Assembly (NCBI GenBank): GCA_900550855.1
Contig: URTQ01000027.1
Span: 1 to 12,325, forward strand
Direction of reading: 5' to 3'
DNA: 12,325 bases
Origin: an uncultured Eubacteriales bacterium
GTDB lineage: Bacteria > Bacillota > Clostridia > Christensenellales > CAG-917
Shown in pieces: positions 6,629-12,325 of this stretch. Below the pieces are notes generated by a model. That model did no database searches and was not told the DNA's origin. It worked only from the letters and a program-made list of their open reading frames with translations. Both the position numbers and the translations under genes were made by a program. Numbering within the stretch: position 1 is the stretch's first letter; each line of letters opens with the position of its first letter.

Positions 6629-7117
6629 TTACATATTTTTTGCGACAAAATATTTGTCGGTTTGAAGTCGCTTGTATATTGACGAGATGTATTTGTCGTT
6701 TGCAAAATCCTTTTGCAGCGCGGTTTCGTCGTAGCCGAGAGAGGATAGGTTCTTTGCAAACTCGGCTTCTGCATTTTCAAGACGTCTGAACGTCGTGCGC
6801 ATTGCGATGTTGCGTGCTTTCGAGATTTCTTCGAACGTAAGTTTGTGGAACATTCTGTCCGTGAGTATCTCGCGCGATTTGTCTTTCATTTTGTTGAGCG
6901 ACTCGTTTATGAGATATCGCAAGTTGACGATTTTACGCTTTTCGTCGGTGAGCGCGATAATTTCACTTATTAGTTGCTCGTTGCTTACACCCATTTTGAG
7001 ATGTTTGCTTTGAAAACTCGATTTTACTCGACTTTCGATGCCGAAGTTTAGTTCTTTTACGATTTTCGGTAAAAGGACATAAGCAACAAGCACCGTGTTG
7101 CTCCAATTTTTTTTCAT
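6629..7117 (-). CDS. Small sigma-70 region-4-like helix-turn-helix protein, unknown function
   Basis: A 162-residue basic, soluble protein that I cannot name. Residues 80-120 (KSREILTDRMFHKLTFEEIS and the following RNIAMRTTFRRLENAEAEF) look like sigma-factor region 4 or another LuxR-like helix-turn-helix: a helix ending in an interruption, then EEIS and a recognition helix with TTFRRL. The N-terminal 75 residues are helical-looking but match no domain I know, and no region 2 motif is seen, so it is not a complete sigma factor. I chose ATG 7117, giving MKKNWSN, because GGAGG (complement of 7125-7129) lies 7 bases upstream; the frame stays open to 7192 but that end has no ribosome binding site and overlaps the -35 box. 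It has its own promoter, with ylbJ upstream. A DNA-binding regulator is the best guess. Confidence 0.75.
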   Translation of the reverse strand: MKKNWSNTVLVAYVLLPKIVKELNFGIESRVKSSFQSKHLKMGVSNEQLISEIIALTDEKRKIVNLRYLINESLNKMKDKSREILTDRMFHKLTFEEISKARNIAMRTTFRRLENAEAEFAKNLSSLGYDETALQKDFANDKYISSIYKRLQTDKYFVAKNM

Positions 7118-7162
7118 TGTTTTCCCTCCGAAATTGTTGGAAATATACCCCTTGTTGGCTAC

Positions 7163-7192
7163 ACAATACATAAGGAAAACGCAAAAAGTCAA
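7163..7192 (-). promoter_or_regulatory. Promoter of the helix-turn-helix gene
   Basis: On the minus strand TTGACT (complement of 7187-7192) is followed after 18 bases by TATTGT (complement of 7163-7168), giving a leader of about 40 bases. No convincing terminator is seen after the ylbJ stop (7241), only an AT palindrome at 7225-7236, so readthrough from ylbJ is possible too. Confidence 0.5.
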
Positions 7193-7240
7193 TATTTTAT
7201 GTCATATTTTTACGATTTTTTATCGAAAAATTTTTCTTTT

Positions 7241-8203
7241 TTACAGTATGAATCCAAAAAGGAAAGCAAAAACCATACTTATGGCGCATTGCGTGGCTTT
7301 TTTGAGCATCAATTCCCAAAAGCCTACGCCGCATTTCGAAAGGAAAGTGTAGTTTTGCAAAGTTATGGACAATCCTCCAAGCGAAACCGCGCCCGTGCAT
7401 AGCGTGACGCCGAGTTGCAAGTTTTGACATTTCGAACATTCGATGCTCGCTCTCGTCATTTCGATGAGGGAATATATTGCGGACAATACCGGCTCGCTTG
7501 CGCCTGCAAGTCCCGAAAGCGCGTCGCGGATTCCCACGAGTTCGAGCGTGTCCACAATCATTCCGCAAATGACGATATATCCGCCGACGTACAGCATATT
7601 TATCGTCGCTTTGGATATCGCGCGCGAGAGCAGTCCGTCAACGTCGCTCTGCGTTGAAAAAACGGAAACGTCGCGGCTGTCGTCCTTCTTTTTGCGATAT
7701 ATCAAGCCGTTTATAATCGCGCCCATATAGTGTGCGACGAGTACGATAAGTCCGACTTTTCGGTTTGCGAAAATCGCGCCGCCTATCGTGCCTATCATAA
7801 ACACAGGTCCTGACGTCGAGCAGAACGAACACACGCATTTTGCGTCTTTTTGCGAGATTGCGCCCGCGCTGTACAACTCGTATATGGTGCTTGCGCCGAC
7901 GGGGTAGCCGCACAGCATACTCAAAAACAAAACGTACGCGCTTTCTTTTGGCGCATTGTACATAAGTTTTACGCTTTTTGCGCCCGCTTTCGATATCGTG
8001 CTGACCGCGCCCATATACGTCAAAAGCAACGAGCAAAAATAGAAGGGGAACAAAGAGGGAAGCACGCTCGACGCAAACAGACTCAAACCTCGCCTTGCGG
8101 AATCGAGATAATAGTCGGGTTTTGCGAGCATAAACGCCATAAAAGCGATTACGGCAATGCAGGCAAAGACTTTGGGAATTTGCGCCTTTTTGAGTTTGTG
8201 CAT
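7241..8203 (-). CDS. ylbJ: YlbJ-like integral membrane protein (nucleoside-recognition/Gate fold)
   Basis: A 320-residue multi-pass membrane protein. Hydrophobic segments start at about residue 11 and recur through the chain to a very hydrophobic C-terminus (VFAFLFGFIL). The motif MLCGYPVGAS (97-105 region) followed by CSTSGPVFMIGTIGG (128-142) is typical of YlbJ and related spore membrane proteins. In Bacillus subtilis YlbJ is a sigma-E-dependent protein needed for spore cortex formation; whether this organism sporulates cannot be told here. At 320 residues it is shorter than the roughly 400-residue Bacillus protein. The ATG at 8203 has only a weak ribosome binding site (GGAA about 12 bases upstream), so the start is less certain than others. 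Its neighbour tmcAL (ylbM) belongs to the same ylb region in Bacillus, which supports the name. Confidence 0.85.
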   Translation of the reverse strand: MHKLKKAQIPKVFACIAVIAFMAFMLAKPDYYLDSARRGLSLFASSVLPSLFPFYFCSLLLTYMGAVSTISKAGAKSVKLMYNAPKESAYVLFLSMLCGYPVGASTIYELYSAGAISQKDAKCVCSFCSTSGPVFMIGTIGGAIFANRKVGLIVLVAHYMGAIINGLIYRKKKDDSRDVSVFSTQSDVDGLLSRAISKATINMLYVGGYIVICGMIVDTLELVGIRDALSGLAGASEPVLSAIYSLIEMTRASIECSKCQNLQLGVTLCTGAVSLGGLSITLQNYTFLSKCGVGFWELMLKKATQCAISMVFAFLFGFIL

Positions 8204-8257
8204 ACAAAATCATATTCCGTAAACGTGCTAAATAATGACTTGAAGCGAAGTTTACTA

Positions 8258-8286
8258 ATTATAATTTGTTTTATTGTCCGACAATA
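8258..8286 (-). promoter_or_regulatory. Promoter of ylbJ
   Basis: On the minus strand TATTGT (complement of 8281-8286), a 17-base spacer and a perfect TATAAT (complement of 8258-8263). The -35 box lies inside the palindrome at 8269-8289. The predicted leader is about 48 bases. No sigma-E-like -10 (CATACAAT type) was recognised. Confidence 0.55.
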
Positions 8287-8289
8287 AAA
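8269..8289. promoter_or_regulatory. Perfect 10+1+10 palindrome over the ylbJ -35 region
   Basis: TTTTATTGTC (8269-8278), one central C, then GACAATAAAA (8280-8289): both arms match completely. It spans the ylbJ -35 box and spacer and runs into the A-tract that serves as the tmcAL terminator tail. It looks like a repressor operator; the binding protein is unknown. Confidence 0.5.
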
Positions 8290-8310
8290 AAAGCGTGCCG
8301 AGAGGCACGC
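8286..8310 (-). terminator. Intrinsic terminator of tmcAL
   Basis: On the minus strand GCGTGCC-TCTC-GGCACGC is a 7-bp perfect stem (8293-8310), followed by seven Ts (complement of 8286-8292). It separates tmcAL from ylbJ, which therefore needs its own promoter. Confidence 0.9.
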
Positions 8311-8367
8311 AAAAAGCAAGCAGATAATTTGGCGAAACTGCGGCGTGAGTTTATATCCGTGCTTGAA

Positions 8368-9462
8368 TTAATAGCAAAGTTTTTGAATCTTTGCGGCTTT
8401 TTCGTCGAGGTCGACGAGGGGACGAACGGGGCAATCCTTTTCGCAATCGCTGTGTTTGAAGAAGAAATAGCCGTCCGATTGTGCCAAAAGCGCAAACAAC
8501 GCTTTCTTTTTTGAGGGTTTGAACGCCAAAGCGGTGCAATAGGGCGGTTGCTCGTTGGCAAGATTAATCAAGTCTTTGGTAAGTCCCAAAGTCGCGCTTG
8601 CGGCGATTCGTTTTATCGTCGAGCGAGTGTAGCGTTTGCTCGTAAGCCCCAAGAACTCGTCCATATTGTTGAACGAGGATTGTGAAATACGATTTTCCAT
8701 ACCTTCGCTGATGTTTGCGATTTCTTTGAGTTGAACGGCGCTCATCGCTTTCATAGCGTACGTCGAAATGACGTTGTATTTGTCGATGTTAGCGTGCGTC
8801 GAAAGGTCGACGAACGGCGGAACGAATGCCGAAACGTCAGCGTTTTGTGCGATTAGATTGCGGATTTTCGTTGACGACATAAACTTTTTGTCGTCGTCGG
8901 GTTTGCGCTCGACAGAGTGGTATTGAACCTTGCCGCCGTACGCCGCGCCCGCTTTCATATACTCGACCGCAAGAATGTTGTTGGGGGATTTGAGCATATT
9001 CGAAACGTCGGGGCGGATTTTGTCGAGAGCGAGCGTTCTCGACTTTGCGACTGAATAACCCTCGCTCAAATAGCCTTTGAGAAGATTCGATACGTCTTTC
9101 GATTCGCTTCTCATAAACTCTGCCGCCATATTCAAATCCTCGATTTCGTCGCTTTCCGTGCCGAAAGAGAGGGTGTATTCGCCGAGCATAGACAACGTTT
9201 TGAGCGCGCCTTCGGCAAATCCTTTTGCTGTCGAGAGAGAATATACCGTGGGAAGTTCGAGCACCAAATCCGCGCCTGCCTGAATCGCCCAGTTTGCGCG
9301 GGTGTAGCGGTCGGCTATGCACAAATCGCCGTGTTGCGTGAACGACGAACTCATAACAACGACGAGCGCGTCGGCGTCCGTTTCGCGCTTTGCCTTTTTT
9401 AGTTGTTTGAGATGTCCGTTGTGAAACGGGTTATATTCTGCGATTACGGCGGTTATTTTCAA
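8368..9462 (-). CDS. tmcAL: tRNA(Met) cytidine acetate ligase (YlbM/TmcAL)
   Basis: Uses ATP and acetate to make N4-acetylcytidine at the wobble position of elongator tRNA-Met. The N-terminus MKITAVIAEYNPFHNGHLKQ carries the nucleotidyltransferase-fold HxGH motif (HNGH, 14-17). It continues with MSSSFTQHGDLCIADRYTRA (37-56), then GADLVLELPTVYS (63-75), KSPNNILAVEYMKA and SSTKIRNLI, all in the family order. The usual S-G-N-F-x-Q-R-G segment is altered to SSSFTQHG. At 364 residues it is shorter than the roughly 415-residue Bacillus enzyme. The start codon is TTG (complement of 9460-9462) with GAGGA six bases upstream; the nearby ATG is out of frame. The gene is divergent from pta-ackA, so an acetate-using enzyme sits next to the acetate pathway. 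This neighbourhood is suggestive but may reflect only conserved gene order. Confidence 0.9.
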   Translation of the reverse strand: MKITAVIAEYNPFHNGHLKQLKKAKRETDADALVVVMSSSFTQHGDLCIADRYTRANWAIQAGADLVLELPTVYSLSTAKGFAEGALKTLSMLGEYTLSFGTESDEIEDLNMAAEFMRSESKDVSNLLKGYLSEGYSVAKSRTLALDKIRPDVSNMLKSPNNILAVEYMKAGAAYGGKVQYHSVERKPDDDKKFMSSTKIRNLIAQNADVSAFVPPFVDLSTHANIDKYNVISTYAMKAMSAVQLKEIANISEGMENRISQSSFNNMDEFLGLTSKRYTRSTIKRIAASATLGLTKDLINLANEQPPYCTALAFKPSKKKALFALLAQSDGYFFFKHSDCEKDCPVRPLVDLDEKAAKIQKLCY

Positions 9463-9479
9463 AATAAATCCTCATATTG

Positions 9480-9508
9480 TTGATTTTTGTCGGTTAATTA
9501 TTTATAAT
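9480..9508 (+). promoter_or_regulatory. Promoter of pta-ackA
   Basis: TTGATT (9480-9485), a 17-base spacer and a perfect TATAAT (9503-9508). The leader to the pta ATG at 9563 is about 48 bases. The -10 box overlaps that of the divergent tmcAL promoter. Confidence 0.72.
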
Positions 9509-9534
9509 TATAACTAAAAATAAAACATTTGCAA
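9507..9534 (-). promoter_or_regulatory. Promoter of tmcAL
   Basis: On the minus strand TTGCAA (complement of 9529-9534), a 16-base spacer and a perfect TATAAT (complement of 9507-9512). It shares two bases with the pta -10 box within the palindrome TTATAATTATAA (9502-9513), so the two promoters should not be occupied together. Confidence 0.65.
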
Positions 9535-9562
9535 TCAATGTGCAACATTTTAGGAGTTTTAT

Positions 9563-10564
9563 ATGACGCAATTTGTTGAAAACCTTATGAGCAGAGCAAG
9601 CAAACTCGCAAAAACGATCGCGCTTGCAGAAGGTACGGACGTGCGCGCGGCAAAAGCGGCTGAAATCCTCACGCAAAAGAACGTTTGCAAGGTTGTTCTC
9701 ATCGGCAACGAAGACGAAATCAAAGCCAAATTCCCCGAAATCGACTTCACGGGCGTTTCTTTCGACGACCCCAAGACGAGCGAACACAGAACAGAATACG
9801 CAAACACCCTTTACGAACTTCGCAAAGCAAAGGGTATGACGGAAGAACAAGCCTTGAACATCGTCACAAACAACAATATGTTCTATGCTTGCGTTGCGCT
9901 TAAACGCGGCGACGTAGACGGCGTCGTGGGCGGCGCGGTGTTCAGTTCCGCAGACGTATCCAGAGCGGCGTTCCAAGTCATCAAAGCCGCACCCGGCATC
10001 AGTTCCGTGTCCAGTTGCTTCGTAATGGTTCCGCCCGAAGACTTCAAATATAAGAAATATCCCGCATACATCTTTTCCGATTGTGCGGTCATTCCGTATC
10101 CGACGAGCGACCAACTTTCCGACATCGTCGTCGCGGCGGCAGACAGCGCCAAGAAGATTTGCGAAATGGATCCCAAGATCGCAATGCTTTCCTTCTCGAC
10201 GAAGGGCAGTGCAAATCACGAATCCGTCGAAAAAGTGCGCGTTGCGTATCAAAAGGTTAGAGAAGAACATCCCGAAATCGACGTTGACGGCGAACTTCAA
10301 CTCGACGCTTCTTTGGTTGACAGCGTTGCAAATCAAAAAGCGCCCGGCAGTCCAGTCGCAGGTCAAGCGAACGTTCTCGTTTTCCCCAACCTCGACGCAG
10401 GCAACATCGGCTACAAGATTGCTCAACGCTTCGGCAACTGTATGGCAATCGGACCGATTATGCAAGGTCTTGCTCTGCCCGTAAACGATTTGAGCAGAGG
10501 TTGCGTTGCAGAAGACATCGCGGCAGTTGCGGCAATCACCGCTCTTCAATCCGTAAAAGACTAA
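9563..10564 (+). CDS. pta: Phosphate acetyltransferase
   Basis: Converts acetyl-CoA and phosphate to acetyl phosphate and CoA, the first step of substrate-level ATP formation from acetyl-CoA. The protein has 333 residues, the usual length of the short monofunctional enzyme without the N-terminal DRTGG/P-loop regions of E. coli Pta. Motifs include ALAEGTDVRAAKAAEIL near the N-terminus, VVGGAVFSSADVSRAAFQVI, SFSTKGSANHESVEKV and GELQLDASLVDSVANQKAPG. The C-terminal NDLSRGC places Ser311, Arg312 and Asp318 where the Methanosarcina enzyme has its active-site Ser309, Arg310 and Asp316. AGGAG (9552-9556) precedes the ATG by 6 bases. ackA follows after 13 bases, forming one operon. Confidence 0.97.
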   Translation: MTQFVENLMSRASKLAKTIALAEGTDVRAAKAAEILTQKNVCKVVLIGNEDEIKAKFPEIDFTGVSFDDPKTSEHRTEYANTLYELRKAKGMTEEQALNIVTNNNMFYACVALKRGDVDGVVGGAVFSSADVSRAAFQVIKAAPGISSVSSCFVMVPPEDFKYKKYPAYIFSDCAVIPYPTSDQLSDIVVAAADSAKKICEMDPKIAMLSFSTKGSANHESVEKVRVAYQKVREEHPEIDVDGELQLDASLVDSVANQKAPGSPVAGQANVLVFPNLDAGNIGYKIAQRFGNCMAIGPIMQGLALPVNDLSRGCVAEDIAAVAAITALQSVKD

Positions 10565-10577
10565 TAGAGGTAAAATT

Positions 10578-11768
10578 ATGAAAATTCTCGTTATCAACGC
10601 AGGCAGTTCGTCGCTCAAATATCAACTTATCGATATGGACACCGAGCAAGCGGTCCTCAAAGGAATCTGCGAACGTATCACGTTCAAGGGCGGTGAGTTG
10701 ACTCAAAAGACGGCGGACGGCAAGGTGCTTAACGTCAAGCAAGATATGAAAGATCACACCGCGGCAATCGAACTCGTGCTCAAAGCGATGGTCGATCCGA
10801 ATTACGGCGCAATCAAATCCACCGACGAAATCAGCGCGGTGGGGCACAGAGTGCTTCACAGCGGCGAGGACTTCAAGAGTTCCGTCGTAATCGACGACGA
10901 AGTTATCCGCATTTGCGAAAAGAATGCGGAACTCGGACCGCTTCATATGCCCGGCAACATTGCGTGCATAAAGAGTTGCAGAGAGGTTATGCCCGGCGTT
11001 CCTATGGTTGCGGTTTTCGATACGACTTTCCACAGCACTATGCCCGCAAAAGCGTATATGTACGGAATCCCGTATTCCGTATACGACCAGTATAAAGTGA
11101 GAAAATACGGCTTCCACGGCACTTCTCACAAGTTCGTCAGCGAAGAAACAATCAAACTTCTCGGCAAAAAGGACAGCAAAATCATCGTATGCCACCTAGG
11201 CAACGGCTCGTCCATCTCGGCGGTGAAGGACGGCAAGTGCCTTGACACGTCAATGGGCTTTACGCCGCTCGAAGGACTCGTTATGGGTACGCGCTCGGGC
11301 GACATCGACCCTGCGGCAAGCGAATTTATCCGCGCAAAACTCGGCTTGACCCCCGAAGAACTCGTGCAATACCTCAACAAAAAATGCGGTATGCTCGGCG
11401 TGAGCGAATTGAGTTCGGATATGCGCGACCTTGAAAAAGGCATCAACGAAGGCAACGAAAAAGCAAAACTCGCAGTCGAAGTTGCCGCATATCGCATAAA
11501 GAAGTATATCGGTTCTTACGCCGCAACTCTCAACGGCGTCGACGCAATCGTTTTCACGGGCGGTATCGGCGAGCATAGCGACCTTATGCGCAGACTCGTT
11601 ATGGAAGATATGGAATATCTCGGCGTAGATTTCGACTTCGAAGCGAACAAGGAACATTCCGACGGCGTTCGCGTTCTTTCGAAGCCTGACAGCAAAGTCA
11701 AAGTGTTCATTCTTCCCACAAACGAAGAATTGTCTATCGCAAGAGAAACGAAGGCTCTCGCACTGTAA
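10578..11768 (+). CDS. ackA: Acetate kinase
   Basis: Transfers the phosphate of acetyl phosphate to ADP, giving acetate and ATP. The 396-residue protein carries both family signatures: VINAGSSSLKYQL at the N-terminus (Asn7) and the KYGFHGTSHKFV region (His180). Expected catalytic positions are present: Arg91 in GHRVLHSG, Asp148 in VFDTTFHSTMP, Arg239 in MGTRSGD and Glu384 in TNEEL. The nucleotide-binding loops HLGNGSS (206-212) and FTGGIGEHS (326-334) are intact. AGAGGT (10566-10571) lies 6 bases before the ATG. The 13-base gap to pta and the absence of a promoter between them point to one transcript. It looks fully functional. Confidence 0.98.
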   Translation: MKILVINAGSSSLKYQLIDMDTEQAVLKGICERITFKGGELTQKTADGKVLNVKQDMKDHTAAIELVLKAMVDPNYGAIKSTDEISAVGHRVLHSGEDFKSSVVIDDEVIRICEKNAELGPLHMPGNIACIKSCREVMPGVPMVAVFDTTFHSTMPAKAYMYGIPYSVYDQYKVRKYGFHGTSHKFVSEETIKLLGKKDSKIIVCHLGNGSSISAVKDGKCLDTSMGFTPLEGLVMGTRSGDIDPAASEFIRAKLGLTPEELVQYLNKKCGMLGVSELSSDMRDLEKGINEGNEKAKLAVEVAAYRIKKYIGSYAATLNGVDAIVFTGGIGEHSDLMRRLVMEDMEYLGVDFDFEANKEHSDGVRVLSKPDSKVKVFILPTNEELSIARETKALAL

Positions 11769-11784
11769 AAAGGCAAGTCAAAGC

Positions 11785-11834
11785 GTGTTTTCGGGCATTT
11801 TGAGCGCAAATTTCGCCAAAACGTCCGAAAATGC
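11785..11834 (+). other. Stem-loop after ackA without a T-tract
   Basis: TTTTCGG (11788-11794) pairs with CCGAAAA (11825-11831). The stem continues inward with TTTTG/CAAAA and GCG/CGC around a 7-base loop, with one mismatch and one bulge. No U-run follows, so it may be a weak terminator, a 3'-end protecting or processing structure for pta-ackA mRNA, or incidental. Confidence 0.4.
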
Positions 11835-11875
11835 AAAATAATTGACGACAAAGTCGCGCAACTTTCAAAAAGCGT

Positions 11876-11904
11876 TTGACAACTATTGTCAGATTTTATA
11901 TAAT
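11876..11904 (+). promoter_or_regulatory. Near-consensus promoter of rpmF with embedded palindrome
   Basis: Perfect TTGACA (11876-11881), a 17-base spacer and perfect TATAAT (11899-11904): the best sigma-A promoter in the window. The palindrome TGACAA-CTA-TTGTCA (11877-11891) overlaps the -35 box and spacer and could be an operator. The leader is about 40 bases. Confidence 0.88.
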
Positions 11905-11950
11905 CATAACACTGTATATCAGATGTTGTGAAAATGTTGGAGGTAATAAG

Positions 11951-12136
11951 ATGGCAGTACCTAAAAATAAAGTTTCAAAATCCAAAACGAATTCCCGTTT
12001 TGCAAACTGGAAAGTTAAAGCGCCCGGTCTCACCGAGTGCCCTCAATGCCACGAATTGATTAAGAGCCACCAAGTATGCCCGAAATGCGGATACTATGAT
12101 GGTGAGCAAATCGTTCAAAAAAAGAGCGAAAAGTAA
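11951..12136 (+). CDS. rpmF: 50S ribosomal protein L32
   Basis: A 61-residue basic ribosomal protein of the large subunit. It begins MAVPKNKVSKSKTNSRF, the standard L32 start. It has a zinc-ribbon pair CPQC (30-33) and CPKC (43-46), so it is the zinc-binding form rather than the cysteine-free paralogue. GGAGGT (11939-11944) lies 6 bases upstream of the ATG; the frame is open further upstream, but the ribosome binding site and homology fix this start. In many Bacillota rpmF follows a DUF177 gene and precedes plsX. Here ackA is immediately upstream and no DUF177 gene is present; what follows lies outside the window. Confidence 0.96.
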   Translation: MAVPKNKVSKSKTNSRFANWKVKAPGLTECPQCHELIKSHQVCPKCGYYDGEQIVQKKSEK

Positions 12137-12261
12137 TTTAAGCGCACTATTTGGCTAATAGCATTGTCAAAGCCTCATCACAACAACTCATTTACGCAAG
12201 TAAATTAGGGTTGCTGTGACGAGGCTTTTTCGCACTCTTAATCCAAATATTGCGCTTAAAT
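12136..12261. repeat. Long inverted repeat enclosing the rpmF terminator (possible MITE-like element)
   Basis: ATTTAAGCGCACTATTTGG (12136-12154) matches the reverse complement of 12243-12261 at 18 of 19 positions. The arms are separated by 88 bases that themselves fold into a long hairpin. A TA dinucleotide lies at 12134-12135, and another at 12261-12262 that shares a base with the right arm, which would fit a TA target duplication but is weak evidence. The left arm begins in the last base of the rpmF stop codon. It could be a small non-autonomous mobile element, or an extended RNA structure at the end of rpmF mRNA. Confidence 0.6.
12170..12230 (+). terminator. Intrinsic terminator of rpmF
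   Basis: AAGCCTC (12170-12176) pairs with GAGGCTT (12221-12227). The stem continues with TCACA/TGTGA and CAAC/GTTG, separated by two single A-C mismatches, and is capped by ATTTAC-GCAA-GTAAAT (12190-12205) with a GNRA loop. Five Ts (12226-12230) end it. It is unusually long for a terminator. Confidence 0.85.
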
Positions 12262-12325
12262 ACACCCGCACAAATTTTTCAAAACTTTCCTAAAATCCAC
12301 TTTCAAATTATAATAACAACAAATA
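12262..12325 (+). other. Gene-free right edge with a weak promoter-like -10 box
   Basis: AT-rich, with no coding frame. TATAAT occurs at 12309-12314, but the hexamer 17 bases upstream (TTTCCT) is a poor -35. It could lead into a gene beyond the edge. Confidence 0.25.

Noticed and set aside
6643..6659. CGACAAA-ATA-TTTGTCG palindrome
   Set aside because: It is within the last codons of the helix-turn-helix gene, with no promoter or T-tract beside it; I treat it as coding coincidence.
6500..6682. A 60-codon plus-strand frame starting with TTG after AAAGGA
   Set aside because: It spans the large hairpin and its T-tract and then runs antisense into the helix-turn-helix gene. The composition looks like translated hairpin sequence.
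9494..10618. A 374-codon minus-strand open frame antisense to pta
   Set aside because: It lies fully opposite a complete pta gene, crosses the divergent promoter region and shows no recognisable motif.

Overview
This is an ordinary-looking chromosomal window from a low-to-mid GC Gram-positive bacterium, most likely an uncultured member of the Clostridia (Bacillota). The reasons are a YlbJ-type sporulation membrane protein next to tmcAL (ylbM), a divergent pta-ackA pair followed by rpmF, strong GGAGG/AGAGG ribosome binding sites, a TTG start and a BcrA-type ABC ATPase. The assignment to Clostridia is inference; no 16S rRNA or other decisive marker is present. I see no phage, IS transposase, CRISPR array or defence system.

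Layout, left to right. Positions 1-949 (minus) hold an ABC-2 type exporter operon: an ATPase overlapping the start of a permease that runs off the left edge. Positions 950-1302 are a gene-free stretch with the ABC promoter and a cluster of short palindromes in two diverged repeat units. Positions 1303-1376 (minus) are tRNA-Gly(CCC) with its own promoter and terminator. Positions 1440-6302 (plus) hold ileS (type 2 isoleucyl-tRNA synthetase), a translationally coupled SAM-dependent methyltransferase and an RluA-family pseudouridine synthase, closed by a strong intrinsic terminator. This is a translation and RNA-modification cluster. Positions 6363-6628 are AT-rich, with an orphan plus-strand promoter and a large hairpin ending in a T-tract, a weak candidate for a small RNA.

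Positions 6629-9462 (minus) carry three separately promoted genes: a 162-residue sigma-region-4-like helix-turn-helix protein of unknown role, ylbJ and tmcAL. tmcAL is divergent from pta; the -10 boxes of the two promoters overlap in one palindrome. Positions 9563-11768 (plus) are pta-ackA, the acetyl-CoA to acetate ATP-generating pathway. rpmF (ribosomal protein L32) follows from its own near-consensus promoter, which contains a palindrome over the -35 box. The DUF177 gene that often precedes rpmF in Bacillota is absent. Immediately after the rpmF stop lies a 126-base long inverted repeat with a terminator hairpin nested inside it, the most unusual DNA structure in the window.

The most interesting signals are non-coding: the palindrome cluster at 1053-1232, the nested inverted repeat at 12136-12261, the orphan promoter plus hairpin at 6360-6578, and perfect palindromes over the ileS and ylbJ -35 regions. 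None proves a new system.
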